Shown: positions 53,361 through 63,345, counted from the stretch's first letter. The stretch: DNA of 64,000 nt from an uncultured bacterium (GCA_949283025.1 CASDRB010000004.1:98000-161999); one strand, 5' to 3'. The notes: generated by a model from the letters alone, not told the origin. Program-made: numbers and translations.

Positions 53361-54200
53361 ATGAAGACGATTAGTGATACTTATTTTGATTTAGAAAGAG
53401 AATTGTATAATACTCATGATATTTGTTTGATTAATTGTCATTTCCAAGGATTAAACGATGGTGAGAGTCCTTTAAAAGAATGTTGCAATGTTCATCTTTT
53501 TAATTGCGATTTTGATTTGAGATATCCTTTATGGCACGATAAAAATGTTTGCATTGAATCGTGTCAGTTTAGTGATAAGTCAAGAGCGGCTTTGTGGTAT
53601 AGCAGTGAAGTTAAAATTCTTAATACTAAATTATTTGGCGTTAAAGCAATTAGAGAATGTCAAAATGTTAAAATTAATGATTGTCAAATCATCTCTAATG
53701 AATTTGCATGGAAATCTGAAAAAATAAAAATAAATAATGCATCATTAAGTGGTGAATATTGTTTTCTTTTATCAAAGAAATTAGAAGTAAAAAATTTTAA
53801 TCTAATAGGAAAATACTCTTTTCAATATATTGAAGACGCTCAATTTGATAATTGTCATTTTAAAACAAAAGACGCCTTTTGGCATTGCAAAAATGTCATA
53901 GTTAAAAATAGTGTAATCGATGGTGAATATTTGGGATGGTATTCAACTAATTTAACGCTAATCAATTGCAAAATAATTGGAACGCAGCCACTTTGTTATT
54001 GCCAAAAATTAAAACTGATTGACTGCGAAATGATCAATTGCGATTTGTGCTTTGAAAAATCCGATGTTAATGCTGCGATTACAAATCGTATTATTTCTAT
54101 TAAAAATCCAAAATCAGGACATATTAAAGTAAAAGGCATTGATAAAATAATTAATGATATTAATTTTGATGAAAAGATGATTGATACCGATAATGATTAA
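53361..54200 (+). CDS. DUF3737 family protein (beta-helix type)
   Basis: 279 residues of short repeats with NCHFQG, NCDF, ESCQF, NCKIIG: every ~20 residues an Asn-Cys or similar pair followed by a hydrophobic strand, as in right-handed beta-helix proteins. The start KTISDTYFDLERELYNTHDICLINC and ESPLKE agree with the DUF3737 family. Function unknown. No signal peptide or ribosome site is clear. Confidence 0.75.
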   Translation: MKTISDTYFDLERELYNTHDICLINCHFQGLNDGESPLKECCNVHLFNCDFDLRYPLWHDKNVCIESCQFSDKSRAALWYSSEVKILNTKLFGVKAIRECQNVKINDCQIISNEFAWKSEKIKINNASLSGEYCFLLSKKLEVKNFNLIGKYSFQYIEDAQFDNCHFKTKDAFWHCKNVIVKNSVIDGEYLGWYSTNLTLINCKIIGTQPLCYCQKLKLIDCEMINCDLCFEKSDVNAAITNRIISIKNPKSGHIKVKGIDKIINDINFDEKMIDTDND

Positions 54201-54244
54201 TTTTTTTAAATATTTATGATTTAATTTTATTAGCGAGGTAAATT

Positions 54245-54802
54245 ATGGAAAATTGTACGGTTTTTGATGTGATTTTAGATCAAAATGAAAATATTTTGAA
54301 AATATTTAGACCCAATAAATTACGATATATTTTTATTAATTTTATTTGGTACTTCATTTTGCTTACTATTTTAAGCGCCATCTTATTTGCCACATTTTAT
54401 TTTGCTGATGCTGAAAATAACAAATACGGCTTTTATTTGCCACTTTTTATCGCGATTGGTTTTGATTTGTTTTTTAGTTGCTTAATATTGATCAGTTATG
54501 CTATTCGATACCAAAAAACTTATTATGCGTTGACAAACAAAAGGGTGATTATTAGAACTGGTATCATTGGTATTGACTATCAAACATTAGATATAAAAAT
54601 GATTGGTGCAATTAATGTTTATGTTTCTTTATTAGATAAACTAGTTAAGCCAAATACTGGGAAAATTGTCATAGGTTCAACTAGTGCTCCTGTCAATAAT
54701 GCTCGCCAGTCAAACTTCAATTTTTATTGTGTTGATAATCCATATGATACATATCGACAAATTAAAGAAACAATCGACGCTAACAGGGCAAAAAACAAAT
54801 GA
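54245..54802 (+). CDS. Membrane protein with bacterial PH (YdbS/DUF304-like) domain
   Basis: 185 residues. Two membrane segments (about residues 28-53 and 62-85, FIWYFILLTILSAILF and PLFIAIGFDLFFSCLILI), then a cytosolic PH-like domain with YYALTNKRVIIRTGIIGIDYQ, the hallmark of bacterial PH_2 proteins. Role unknown, perhaps in membrane stress. GCGAGG lies before the ATG. It overlaps the acetyltransferase gene by ATGA. Confidence 0.8.
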   Translation: MENCTVFDVILDQNENILKIFRPNKLRYIFINFIWYFILLTILSAILFATFYFADAENNKYGFYLPLFIAIGFDLFFSCLILISYAIRYQKTYYALTNKRVIIRTGIIGIDYQTLDIKMIGAINVYVSLLDKLVKPNTGKIVIGSTSAPVNNARQSNFNFYCVDNPYDTYRQIKETIDANRAKNK

Positions 54803-55344
54803 AACATCTAGGTACTCAAACAATCAAAACAAAAAGATTAGTGCTTCGTCCATTTAATATGGATGATGCTTTATCGATGTTTGATAATTATTGTTGTGAT
54901 AGCGATGTGTGCAAGTACATGACATGGAATGTGCACAAAAATATTGATGAAACAAGACAAATTCTTAATGAATGGATTAAATCATATGAAAATTGTTGGT
55001 CCTATCAATGGGCAATTACATTTAAAGATGATATAAATAACGTTATCGGTTCAATTTCTATATTAGATACCGCGATTGATTTAGATAGTGGTGAAGTGGG
55101 ATATTGTATCGCAAAAAAATATTGGCATCAAGGCATCACAAGCGAAGCTTTAAAAGCTGTTATTGATTTTGCTTTTTCAAAAGTCGGATTCCGTTATTTG
55201 ATAGGTCGACATGATGTTAATAATCCCCATTCAGGGCTAGTGATGTTAAAATGCAAAATGATAAAAACTGGTCAGGAAGTTAATTATTTTCCACTAAAAC
55301 AAAAAACTGTTATTTGCAATACTTATATCATTAATAACGATTAA
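54799..55344 (+). CDS. GNAT-family N-acetyltransferase (RimJ/RimL-like)
   Basis: 181 residues, beginning with the family's TKRLVLRPFNMDDALSMF. GEVGYCIAKKYWHQGITSEALKAV carries the acetyl-CoA pyrophosphate loop in a variant form (HQGITSEA), followed by NNPHSGLVM. Acceptor unknown: a ribosomal protein N-terminus or a small amine. The coupling to the PH-domain gene suggests one transcript. The C-terminal half is unusually short of the typical tyrosine motif. Confidence 0.82.
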   Translation: MKHLGTQTIKTKRLVLRPFNMDDALSMFDNYCCDSDVCKYMTWNVHKNIDETRQILNEWIKSYENCWSYQWAITFKDDINNVIGSISILDTAIDLDSGEVGYCIAKKYWHQGITSEALKAVIDFAFSKVGFRYLIGRHDVNNPHSGLVMLKCKMIKTGQEVNYFPLKQKTVICNTYIINND

Positions 55345-55365
55345 TTTTCTTTTAAAAGTCCTTCT

Positions 55366-55383
55366 TATAGTTTAAACTATAAT
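55366..55383. promoter_or_regulatory. 16-bp palindrome overlapping the glgB -10 box
   Basis: TATAGTTTAAACTATA (55366-55381) is a perfect palindrome and its end overlaps TATAAT (55378-55383), 20 bases before the glgB ATG. It is a natural position for a repressor of the glycogen genes. No good -35 was found. Confidence 0.55.
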
Positions 55384-55402
55384 TCGTGGAGGTCTTTTAT
55401 TT

Positions 55403-57244
55403 ATGGCTTACGGATTGCTGCACGATTATTTAATGGGACAATGTTCGACTGCATATGAATATTTTGGTGCCCATTTTGAAACTAGAAAAATTGGAAGAAA
55501 AAATGTTTCTGGAGTCGTGTTTAGATTGTATGCCCCAATGGCCGATGATGTTAGCGTCATCGGAGAGTGGAATAATTGGGATGTTACAAAGGATAAAATG
55601 GCAAAAATCGATGATTCAGGCGTTTTTGAATGTTTTGTGCCAGGTTTGCAAAATTATCAAACTTACAAATTTCATTTTAGAAACGCACACGGACAATATG
55701 TCGATAAGGCTGATCCTTTTGCTTTTTATAGCGAATATCGTCCTGGAACATGTTCCAAACTATTTGATATACGCAATTTTGCTTGGCACGATGAACCATG
55801 GATGAAAACGCGAACACGCAATTTTGATGAAGCGATGTCGATTTATGAAGTTCATCTTGGCTCGTGGAAAGGTCAAGTCGATGGTCGATATTTATCTTAT
55901 GAAGAAATTGCCGATTATTTGATTCCTTATATGAAAGAATTAGGCTATACGCATGTGGAAATAATGCCGATTACCCAATACCCATTTGATGGGAGTTGGG
56001 GGTATCAAGCCACAGGATTTTATAGCGTTGATTCTAGATATGGTAATCCAATGCAATTGATGAGTTTTGTCGATCGCATGCATCAAGCTGGATTTGGAGT
56101 CATTTTAGATTTTGCACCTGTTCATTTTGCTAATGATGCTTTTGCATTATCTGAATACGATGGCACTTGCCTTTATGAATATAGCGGTGAGTGGCGCATT
56201 TCTCCTTGGGGAAGTTTGATGTTTGATTTAGGCAAAGATCCAGTTAGGTCATTTTTAATCTCGGCAATGGATTATTTTGCAAGCTATTTCCATTTTGATG
56301 GCATAAGAGTCGATGCTGTTTCAAATATAGTCTTCCACAATGGCGATAAATCTAATGGTCCAAATGAAGGAGCAATCGAATTTGTTAAGCGCCTCAACGC
56401 TAAACTGCATTTTAATCATTGCACTTTAATGATGATTGCTGAGGATAGTTCTGATTTTAGCGGTGTGACTCGCCCTATTGAATATGGCGGTTTAGGATTT
56501 GATTATAAATGGGATTTAGGATGGATGAATGACACTTTAAAGTATTATTCAAAAGACCCAATTTATAAAAAATACGAGCATAACAAATTAACTTTCTCTA
56601 TGGCTTATTTTTATAGCGATAATTTTATGTTGCCTTTTTCACATGATGAAGTAGTTCATGGAAAAGGAACATTAATAAACAAGTTATGGGGTTCATATGA
56701 TGATAAGTTTGCTCAACTTCGCAATTTATATACATATCAATTTGGACATCCAGGTAAAAAATTAAATTTCATGGGTAATGAATTGGCAAGTTTTGATGAA
56801 TGGAACGAAAATAAATCGCTTCCATGGAATTTAAAAACTTTCCCTATCCATGATTCTATATCTCGTTTAGTTAGAGATTTAAATTTAATATATCGCCATG
56901 AAAAAGCGATGCATTGTCAAGAACATAATCCTGCTAATTTTCATTGGTTAATGGTCGACAATGCTGATCAAAGTATTTTTGCTTTTGAAAGAAGTTTTGA
57001 TGGAGAAACATTGGTGTTTGTTTACAATATGACTCCCAATTATTACGAATACATCAAAATACCGATTTTACAAGAAGGCGAATATACTGAAATATTTAAC
57101 TCTGATAAAGATGTATATGCTGGCCGCAATCAGTATAATGGCCTACCTTGTCAAACTGGTTTGTGGGGTCCTGAAAATAAGCCATATCACATCACAATTA
57201 AATTGGCTAGTTTTGGAGCGTGCATCTTTAAAAAGACTAAATAA
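55403..57244 (+). CDS. glgB: 1,4-alpha-glucan branching enzyme
   Basis: GH13 enzyme that adds alpha-1,6 branches to glycogen, 613 residues. An N-terminal CBM48 domain (VVFRLYAPMADDVSVIGEWNNW) is followed by the barrel with EVHLGSWKG, PFDGSWGYQATGFYS, the nucleophile Asp in FDGIRVDAVS, the acid Glu in IAEDSS and Asp in FSHDEV. GGAGG precedes the ATG. The front extra domain of long GlgB proteins is absent. Glycogen phosphorylase follows; glgC, glgD and glgA are not in the window. Confidence 0.95.
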   Translation: MAYGLLHDYLMGQCSTAYEYFGAHFETRKIGRKNVSGVVFRLYAPMADDVSVIGEWNNWDVTKDKMAKIDDSGVFECFVPGLQNYQTYKFHFRNAHGQYVDKADPFAFYSEYRPGTCSKLFDIRNFAWHDEPWMKTRTRNFDEAMSIYEVHLGSWKGQVDGRYLSYEEIADYLIPYMKELGYTHVEIMPITQYPFDGSWGYQATGFYSVDSRYGNPMQLMSFVDRMHQAGFGVILDFAPVHFANDAFALSEYDGTCLYEYSGEWRISPWGSLMFDLGKDPVRSFLISAMDYFASYFHFDGIRVDAVSNIVFHNGDKSNGPNEGAIEFVKRLNAKLHFNHCTLMMIAEDSSDFSGVTRPIEYGGLGFDYKWDLGWMNDTLKYYSKDPIYKKYEHNKLTFSMAYFYSDNFMLPFSHDEVVHGKGTLINKLWGSYDDKFAQLRNLYTYQFGHPGKKLNFMGNELASFDEWNENKSLPWNLKTFPIHDSISRLVRDLNLIYRHEKAMHCQEHNPANFHWLMVDNADQSIFAFERSFDGETLVFVYNMTPNYYEYIKIPILQEGEYTEIFNSDKDVYAGRNQYNGLPCQTGLWGPENKPYHITIKLASFGACIFKKTK

Positions 57245-57279
57245 ATTATAATTTTAATAAAAATTAAGGAGTGAATACT

Positions 57280-59709
57280 ATGAAATACGATGGTGTTGAT
57301 ATGTTCAAAACCAAAGAAGATTTTAAGCGCGAATATCAACAAAGAATGATTGAAAAATATGGCGTTGAAGTTAACGAAAGCCATATTTATGAAAGATACG
57401 AAGTGCTAGGCTCAATGGTTCGCGATTTTGCTAATTTTGATTGGCGAAAAACTCATCGAGAAATTATTGCAAAACAAAAAAAACAACTTATATATTTTTC
57501 AATGGAATTTTTAATTGGTCGGCTTTTAGTCAACAATATGATGAATCTTGGCGTATATAAAGTTGCCCAACAAGGTTTAAAAGATTTGGGTATTAATATC
57601 CACGAATTGGAAGAATTAGAATCTGATGCAGGTTTGGGCAATGGTGGACTAGGTCGTTTGGCGGCTTGTTTTTTGGATTCCATTGCATCGTTGGGATATC
57701 CAGGACACGGAAATTGCATTCGTTATGACTATGGCTTTTTTAGACAAAAAATAGTTAATGGCAAACAAAAAGAATTACCTGATCAATGGTTATCAAACGG
57801 ATATGTTTGGGAAGTAAAAAAACCAAAACATTGCATGGAAGTTAAGTTTTACGGCAACCCAGAAACTTATTTAAAGCCAAATGGTGAATATGGAATAAAA
57901 ACAGTTAATGCTGTTTGTGTTAGAGCTACTCCATATGATGTTAATATCGTCGGTTATAAAAATCATGTTTGCGATACTCTTCGTCTTTGGGGTGCTGAAC
58001 CAAGTCAAGAAAATTTGCCAAAAAATCAATCATTTGATGATTATTTATCAACGCTGAAAGAATTGACATTTGGTCTATATCCAGACGATACCACCGAACA
58101 TGGCCGAATGTTGCGATTAAGACAACAGTATTTTTTAGTTTCTGCTGGCATGCAATGCGCTGTTAAATCACATTTATCACATTATGGAACATTGGATAAT
58201 TTTGCTGATAAAATTGTCGTTCAATTAAATGATACCCACCCTATTTTGGCTATTCCTGAATTGATGCGCATCTTATTAGATGATTATGAATATTCTTGGG
58301 ATGATGCATGGAAAATTACTAAAAATTGCATGGCTTTTACTAACCATACAGTTATGCCGGAAGCTTTAGAAAAATGGCCAGTTAATTATGTTCAACAACT
58401 TATTCCACGTTGTTTTATGATCATCGAAGAGATTAATCGTCGATTTAATTTAGAGATGAACGAAAAAGGCGTTGACGATGCTATGAGATGGGCGATGCAA
58501 ATTGTTAAAGATGGCCAAATCCATATGTGTAATTTGGCTATATACACTTGTTTTAGTGTCAATGGTGTCGCTGCTCTTCATACAGAAATTTTAAAAACGC
58601 AAACATTTAAAGATTTTTATAAATATATGCCTGAAAAATTTAATAACAAGACAAACGGTGTCACGCATCGTCGCTGGTTATTGAATTGCAATAACGAACT
58701 AGCAGAATTAATCAATTCTAAAATTGGAGAAGACTATCATTTAGAGTTTAGCAAGATTGCCGAATTTAAAAAATTTGCCGAAGATAAAGAAGTCTTAAAA
58801 AAATTAGCTAAAATTAAATATGACAACAAAGTAAAATTAGCAGAATATGTCAAAGAACACAATGGTTTAGACATCGACCCACATTCAATATTTGATGTTC
58901 AAATTAAGCGTTTACACGCTTATAAACGACAATTAATGAATATTTTCCATATAATTTATTTGTATCAACGCATGAAAAACGATTCAAGTTTTCGCATTTA
59001 CCCACGCACATTTATTTTTGGTGCTAAAGCCGCTCCAAGTTATGCTTATGCCAAAAAGATTATTGAATTGATTTTAGCGGTTGCTGATGTGGTTAATAAC
59101 GATGAGGAAACAAATCGATTCTTAAAAGTTGTATTCATTGAAAACTATGGTGTCACTTTGGCGGAATTAATTATTCCTGCCGCTGATGTTAGCGAGCAAA
59201 TTTCGACTGCTGGAAAAGAAGCTAGTGGCACTTCCAATATGAAATTTATGATGAATGGAGCCATCACATTAGGAACATTAGACGGAGCTAATATTGAAAT
59301 TGCTCAAAATGCTGGAGAAGAAAATTGCGTCATCTTTGGATTAAAAGAAAAAGAAGTGGATGAATTAAAAAAATCTGGTTCATATTCTCCATGGGATGTT
59401 TATAACTCCGATTATCGCATTAAATGCGTGATGGATTCTTTATTGAGCGGACCATGGTGCGGATACCATCAAGATTGTTTTAAAATGATATTCGACGAGG
59501 TGATGTATCATTATGATGAATATTTAATCTTGAAAGATTTTGATAGTTATGTGAAAGCTCAAGAAAAAATTGAAACATTGTATCAAGATAAAAATACTTG
59601 GCAAAAAATGGCATGTATCAATATTGCTAGTTCAGGATTTTTCTCTAGTGATCGCACGATAGAACAATATGTTCACGATATTTGGCATTTGGAAAAATTA
59701 TACAAATGA
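57280..59709 (+). CDS. glgP: Glycogen/starch/alpha-glucan phosphorylase
   Basis: Releases glucose 1-phosphate from alpha-glucans. The 809-residue protein has YFSMEFLIGRLL, DAGLGNGGLGRLAACFLDS, QLNDTHP, DVQIKRLHAYKRQ, and the PLP-lysine motif EASGTSNMKFMMNGA. Start at ATG 57280, after AAGGAG. It follows glgB after 35 bases, and its TGA stop overlaps the ATG of the dUTPase. Confidence 0.96.
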   Translation: MKYDGVDMFKTKEDFKREYQQRMIEKYGVEVNESHIYERYEVLGSMVRDFANFDWRKTHREIIAKQKKQLIYFSMEFLIGRLLVNNMMNLGVYKVAQQGLKDLGINIHELEELESDAGLGNGGLGRLAACFLDSIASLGYPGHGNCIRYDYGFFRQKIVNGKQKELPDQWLSNGYVWEVKKPKHCMEVKFYGNPETYLKPNGEYGIKTVNAVCVRATPYDVNIVGYKNHVCDTLRLWGAEPSQENLPKNQSFDDYLSTLKELTFGLYPDDTTEHGRMLRLRQQYFLVSAGMQCAVKSHLSHYGTLDNFADKIVVQLNDTHPILAIPELMRILLDDYEYSWDDAWKITKNCMAFTNHTVMPEALEKWPVNYVQQLIPRCFMIIEEINRRFNLEMNEKGVDDAMRWAMQIVKDGQIHMCNLAIYTCFSVNGVAALHTEILKTQTFKDFYKYMPEKFNNKTNGVTHRRWLLNCNNELAELINSKIGEDYHLEFSKIAEFKKFAEDKEVLKKLAKIKYDNKVKLAEYVKEHNGLDIDPHSIFDVQIKRLHAYKRQLMNIFHIIYLYQRMKNDSSFRIYPRTFIFGAKAAPSYAYAKKIIELILAVADVVNNDEETNRFLKVVFIENYGVTLAELIIPAADVSEQISTAGKEASGTSNMKFMMNGAITLGTLDGANIEIAQNAGEENCVIFGLKEKEVDELKKSGSYSPWDVYNSDYRIKCVMDSLLSGPWCGYHQDCFKMIFDEVMYHYDEYLILKDFDSYVKAQEKIETLYQDKNTWQKMACINIASSGFFSSDRTIEQYVHDIWHLEKLYK

Positions 59710-60200
59710 AAACAATAGATTTAACGCCTTTATATGTTCAACAAGCCGAACTAGATAAAACAATTGCTGCTAACCATCATATAACATATGATTCTACACG
59801 CATTTCTAGGACATTAGCCTTATTGGTTGAAATGGGTGAACTGTGCAATGAAACCCGTTGTTTTAAATATTGGTCTAATAAAGGACCATCATCAAAAGAA
59901 ATAATTTTAGAAGAATACGCTGATTCGTTGCATTTCTTTTTATCATTAGGGATTGACTTAAACATTAAAAACAAAGTTTTTAAAATTGATTCATCTTCGA
60001 TTCCAATCAACGAGCAATTTTTAAACATTTATAGTTCTATTATCGAATTTGTTCACAATCGTGATGAATTGCACTATAATAATGCATTCATTCAATTTTT
60101 AAATTTAGGGATGTCTTTAGGGTATAGTCATGACGAGATATTCAAATCATATTTAAAAAAATTGGATACGAATTACAAACGACAAAAAAATAATTATTAG
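59706..60200 (+). CDS. dut: Dimeric (all-alpha) dUTP diphosphatase
   Basis: 164 residues. The all-alpha NTP-pyrophosphatase motifs are LLVEMGELCNETRCFKYWS and LEEYADSLHF, giving the E-x-x-E...E-x-x-D metal site of the dimeric dUTPase (MazG-like) group. It keeps dUTP out of DNA and makes dUMP for dTMP. It overlaps the glgP stop by ATGA and so belongs to the glgB-glgP transcript. It is unrelated to the trimeric Dut. Confidence 0.85.
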   Translation: MKTIDLTPLYVQQAELDKTIAANHHITYDSTRISRTLALLVEMGELCNETRCFKYWSNKGPSSKEIILEEYADSLHFFLSLGIDLNIKNKVFKIDSSSIPINEQFLNIYSSIIEFVHNRDELHYNNAFIQFLNLGMSLGYSHDEIFKSYLKKLDTNYKRQKNNY

Positions 60201-60212
60201 GAGGTTAAAAAA

Positions 60213-61301
60213 ATGATTGATGCAAATCATAAAAAATTATTAAAAGAGATTTCAGAAATTCTTGGTATTTCTGGCGATGAAAAAGATGTTGCTAAATATG
60301 TGGTAAAGCAAACAAAAGACGTTGCTGACAAGATTGAATTCGACAATCTTGGTTGTGTAGCTTGCTATCAAAACGGGGAAGTGGATCAACCTTTAGTTAT
60401 GATTGCAGGGCACATGGATGAAGTCGGGTTTGTGGTCAAATCAATTGAGCCATCTGGATTATTGCGTATCGCTCCAATTGGTGGATGGTATAACCATGTC
60501 ATTTTAGCTGAAAACTTTATTGTAAAAACTCGCGATGGAAAACAATATTTTGCTGTGACAGGCGCTCAACCGCCACATGGAATGAGTGCTGAACAACGAT
60601 CTAAAGTTTTAGATATTAAAGACATGTATCTTGATTTAGGTGTTCAAGATAAAGAAATGGTGGAAAAACTTGGTGTGAAACCTGGTGACACCGTGACTCC
60701 ATATGAAGAGTTTAAAGTGATGGCAGATGGCAAAACTTTATTAGGTAAAGCTTGGGATGATCGCATTGGTGTCGCTGTTGGCATTGAAGTATTAAAAGAA
60801 TTAAAAAAAGAGCACCATAAGGCTAATGTAGCGTTTGTAGGTACGGTGCAAGAAGAAGTTGGATGTCGAGGTGCTCAAACTGCTGCTAACTTAGTTAAAC
60901 CAGATATTGCCTTTGCTATTGATGTTACTTTATCACATGATTTGCCTGGTTCTCCTAACGAACCTTGCAAATTAGGAAGTGGTCCCGCTTTGTCTATTAT
61001 GGACGGAAGCGTCATCGCGCATCGTGGATTATTTGATTTTGTTGAAGAGATAGCCAAAAAACACAATATTAAATATTGTTATGATATGTTGACAGCTGGT
61101 GGAACCGATTCTGGCAAAATTCATATGACTAATGATGGAGTTATAACGATGACTATTTCGCTTGCTTGCCGCTATTTTCATAGCCATGTATCAATGATCA
61201 ATTACGATGATTTTGTCAATACTGTTAAATTATTAACAGAAGTAATTAAGGCCATCGACAAAGATACTTTGCAAAAATTAAAAATGAGTAAATATCAATA
61301 A
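60213..61301 (+). CDS. M42 family metallopeptidase (second)
   Basis: 362 residues with IAGHMDEVGFVV, GKAWDDRIGVAVG, TVQEEVGCRGAQ, FAIDVTLSHD and late SLACRYFHSHVSM, the complete metal site of M42 aminopeptidases or endoglucanase-like FrvX proteins. TAGGAGG precedes the ATG. It differs strongly from the copy at 4421 and has the fuller loop PPHGMSAEQRSK typical of classical M42 members. Last gene before a terminator; probable part of the glgB transcript. Confidence 0.9.
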   Translation: MIDANHKKLLKEISEILGISGDEKDVAKYVVKQTKDVADKIEFDNLGCVACYQNGEVDQPLVMIAGHMDEVGFVVKSIEPSGLLRIAPIGGWYNHVILAENFIVKTRDGKQYFAVTGAQPPHGMSAEQRSKVLDIKDMYLDLGVQDKEMVEKLGVKPGDTVTPYEEFKVMADGKTLLGKAWDDRIGVAVGIEVLKELKKEHHKANVAFVGTVQEEVGCRGAQTAANLVKPDIAFAIDVTLSHDLPGSPNEPCKLGSGPALSIMDGSVIAHRGLFDFVEEIAKKHNIKYCYDMLTAGGTDSGKIHMTNDGVITMTISLACRYFHSHVSMINYDDFVNTVKLLTEVIKAIDKDTLQKLKMSKYQ

Positions 61302-61323
61302 GTGATAAGCATTAAAAAAATTT

Positions 61324-61350
61324 AAAAAGCAAGTATTTACTTGCTTTTTT
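61324..61350. terminator. Bidirectional terminator between M42 gene and DUF523 gene
   Basis: Eleven-pair stem AAAAAGCAAGT/ACTTGCTTTTT with an ATTT loop; it abuts the stop of the convergent DUF523 gene. Confidence 0.88.
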
Positions 61351-61781
61351 TATATTAGTTTTTCTATTTCGTCTTCACTATAAATTATCAAACCCTTACT
61401 TTTTAAATAAGATGCAGTAATTCCTTGGCCTGGTATTTTTTTATGTGAGAAACTTCCGTCGTAAATTTGATTAGATCCACAAGAAGGAGAGCCGTCTTTT
61501 AAAATAGCGATTTTGATAGATAAGTAGTTGCAAATGTTCCACGCTAATTCAGCACCTTTATAAAATTGATGAGTAACATCTTTTCCGTCTTGTCTAATTA
61601 CTTTTTTGTCTTTTATTTCATTAGGAAGACGAGGAATTGGCAATCCGCCTTCAACCTCAGGACAAAAAGGGACTAAATCATATTTTTCCATCAATTTTTT
61701 TATCAATGGATGATAATTGGAATGCCCGTCATATTTCGTTTTATCACCAATTAAACAAGCGCTGATTAAAATTTTTTCCAT
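61350..61781 (-). CDS. DUF523 family protein
   Basis: 143 residues. Conserved cysteines and motifs of the family: ISACLIGDKTKYDG, VPFCPEVEGGLPIPR, and KDGSPSCGSNQIYDG. The SACL, CPE and SCG cysteines could bind metal or an Fe-S cluster. Function unknown; it is divergent from the YgjP-like gene. Confidence 0.85.
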   Translation of the reverse strand: MEKILISACLIGDKTKYDGHSNYHPLIKKLMEKYDLVPFCPEVEGGLPIPRLPNEIKDKKVIRQDGKDVTHQFYKGAELAWNICNYLSIKIAILKDGSPSCGSNQIYDGSFSHKKIPGQGITASYLKSKGLIIYSEDEIEKLI

Positions 61782-61836
61782 AAACCGCTTTTATTTTATA
61801 TTTGCCACGCGCGTATAGCAAGTTTAAAATGGTTTT

Positions 61837-62490
61837 ATGAGAATTATTAAGCAAATTTCGTATGAAATTGATTTTAATGGCGTTGTATATCCAGTGTTGC
61901 TAGTCTATAAGGCAGGTAAAAAGAATATATCGTATCGTTATAAAAACAATTGTTTTTTAATAAGCGCCCCTTATCATGTCAAAAAAGATATTATTAATAA
62001 ATATTTAATTGAATATGCACCTAGACTTTTAAAAAGAACTAATAAACCCCCTTTAAATACAAATAATTTTATTTATATACTTGGCAAAAAAATTGATAAA
62101 AGCCATCAAAAAATATGTTTTAATGACGGCAGTTGTATTTATTTTAATAACGATGAAGTTTTATTTGAACAACTTCAAAACTATTTATATAAAATTATTC
62201 AAATATTAGTGTCGTCTTTAAAAGATAAAATGGGAATTAAAGAAAATTTTAAAATCAGAATTAAAAAGATGAAAACTTTATATGGTTCATATTCAAGAAA
62301 GACAAAAACTTTATCTTTTAATTTGATGTTAGTCCATTACAATATAGATGTGATTCAATCTGTTGTCATCCATGAATTAAGTCATTATTTTGTCTTTGAT
62401 CACTCATCTAAATTTTATGATGTGGTTTTAAAATATTGTCCTAATTATTTCAAATTCGATGAAATATTAAAAAAAGGAGCGATTGATTAA
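61837..62490 (+). CDS. YgjP-like zinc metallopeptidase (DUF45/SprT-like)
   Basis: 217 residues. The metal motif is VVIHELSHYFVFDHSS (HExxH plus downstream His), preceded by KTLYGSYSRKTKTLSFNLML, the pattern of the YgjP/DUF45 family. Substrate unknown. The stop shares a base with the next ATG (TAATG), so the two genes are coupled. Confidence 0.85.
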   Translation: MRIIKQISYEIDFNGVVYPVLLVYKAGKKNISYRYKNNCFLISAPYHVKKDIINKYLIEYAPRLLKRTNKPPLNTNNFIYILGKKIDKSHQKICFNDGSCIYFNNDEVLFEQLQNYLYKIIQILVSSLKDKMGIKENFKIRIKKMKTLYGSYSRKTKTLSFNLMLVHYNIDVIQSVVIHELSHYFVFDHSSKFYDVVLKYCPNYFKFDEILKKGAID

Positions 62491-63227
62491 TGGAAAAAAT
62501 TACATCTAGAACTAATGCAAAAATTCAATTTATACTTTCTTTAAAAGACATTAAAAATATTAGCAAGCATCATCTTTTTGTCGATGAAGGGATTAAAAAT
62601 CTAAAGATGGCTCTTTTGAATGATAGTGTGGAAGAAATTTACACTACAAAGGATCTTAAATTAGATTTAAAAAATGTTCCCACCTATATCATTAATCAAT
62701 CGGTGTTAGAAAAAATAAGCAATTCAAAAACCCCAGACGGTGTCGTTTTTATTGCAAAAGTTAAGAAATATGACATTTATAAAATGAATAAAATCGTGTT
62801 TTTGGATAAAGTGCAAGATCCGGGTAATGTGGGAACAATCATTAGAACTGCATTAGCTTTTAATCTTGATGGCGTTATTTTAGGAGATGGATGCGCCTCT
62901 TTGTATAATCATAAAACTTTAGCTGCTTGCAAAGGTGCGATGTATGAAATGCCAGTTGCTTCATTGAAATTTGAAGAATTAATCAAGCAAAAAAAGAAAG
63001 AACAAAAAATTATTGCAACTACTTTAAGCGATGATTCAATTGAACTTTCTAAATTCCATCCTATTGAAAAATTTATTATTGTTTTTGGAAATGAAGGAAG
63101 CGGTGTAAGTGAAAGTGCTTTGCTATCCGCTGATTATAAAATAAAAATTGGCATCAAAAACATCGATTCTTTGAATGTCGCAATCAGTGCTGGTATTATT
63201 TTACATTTTCTTAAAAATAACAATTAA
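62490..63227 (+). CDS. TrmH/SpoU-family RNA 2'-O-methyltransferase
   Basis: 245 residues. The knotted SPOUT domain shows VFLDKVQDPGNVGTIIRTA, HKTLAACKGAMYEMPVA, IIVFGNEGSGVS and NIDSLNVAISAGIILHFL, the three SpoU motifs; a substrate-binding N-terminal domain occupies about residues 1-90. The target (tRNA or 23S rRNA) cannot be told by eye. No clear terminator sits directly after it; the nearest is at 63358. Confidence 0.9.
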   Translation: MEKITSRTNAKIQFILSLKDIKNISKHHLFVDEGIKNLKMALLNDSVEEIYTTKDLKLDLKNVPTYIINQSVLEKISNSKTPDGVVFIAKVKKYDIYKMNKIVFLDKVQDPGNVGTIIRTALAFNLDGVILGDGCASLYNHKTLAACKGAMYEMPVASLKFEELIKQKKKEQKIIATTLSDDSIELSKFHPIEKFIIVFGNEGSGVSESALLSADYKIKIGIKNIDSLNVAISAGIILHFLKNNN

Positions 63228-63254
63228 GTATTCAAAAAAAACATCTTTTCTTTA

Positions 63255-63345
63255 TATAATGTTTATGCAAGATGATACACCCCGGTGCTTTTGCACTAAT
63301 AAATTAACGGTCTTGTTATTTTAAAATACCGGGGGTGAGATATGG
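63255..63345 (+). ncRNA. Possible pseudoknotted structured RNA
   Basis: A TATAAT (63255-63260) precedes a compact region with several pairings: CACCCCGGT (63278-63286) with ACCGGGGGTG (63328-63337), GTGC/GCAC hairpin, and CAAGA (63268-63272) with TCTTG (63310-63314); the first and third cross, which would be a pseudoknot. It matches no riboswitch I recognise and has no gene directly downstream on this strand. It could also be part of the neighbouring IS110 end. Confidence 0.35.
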
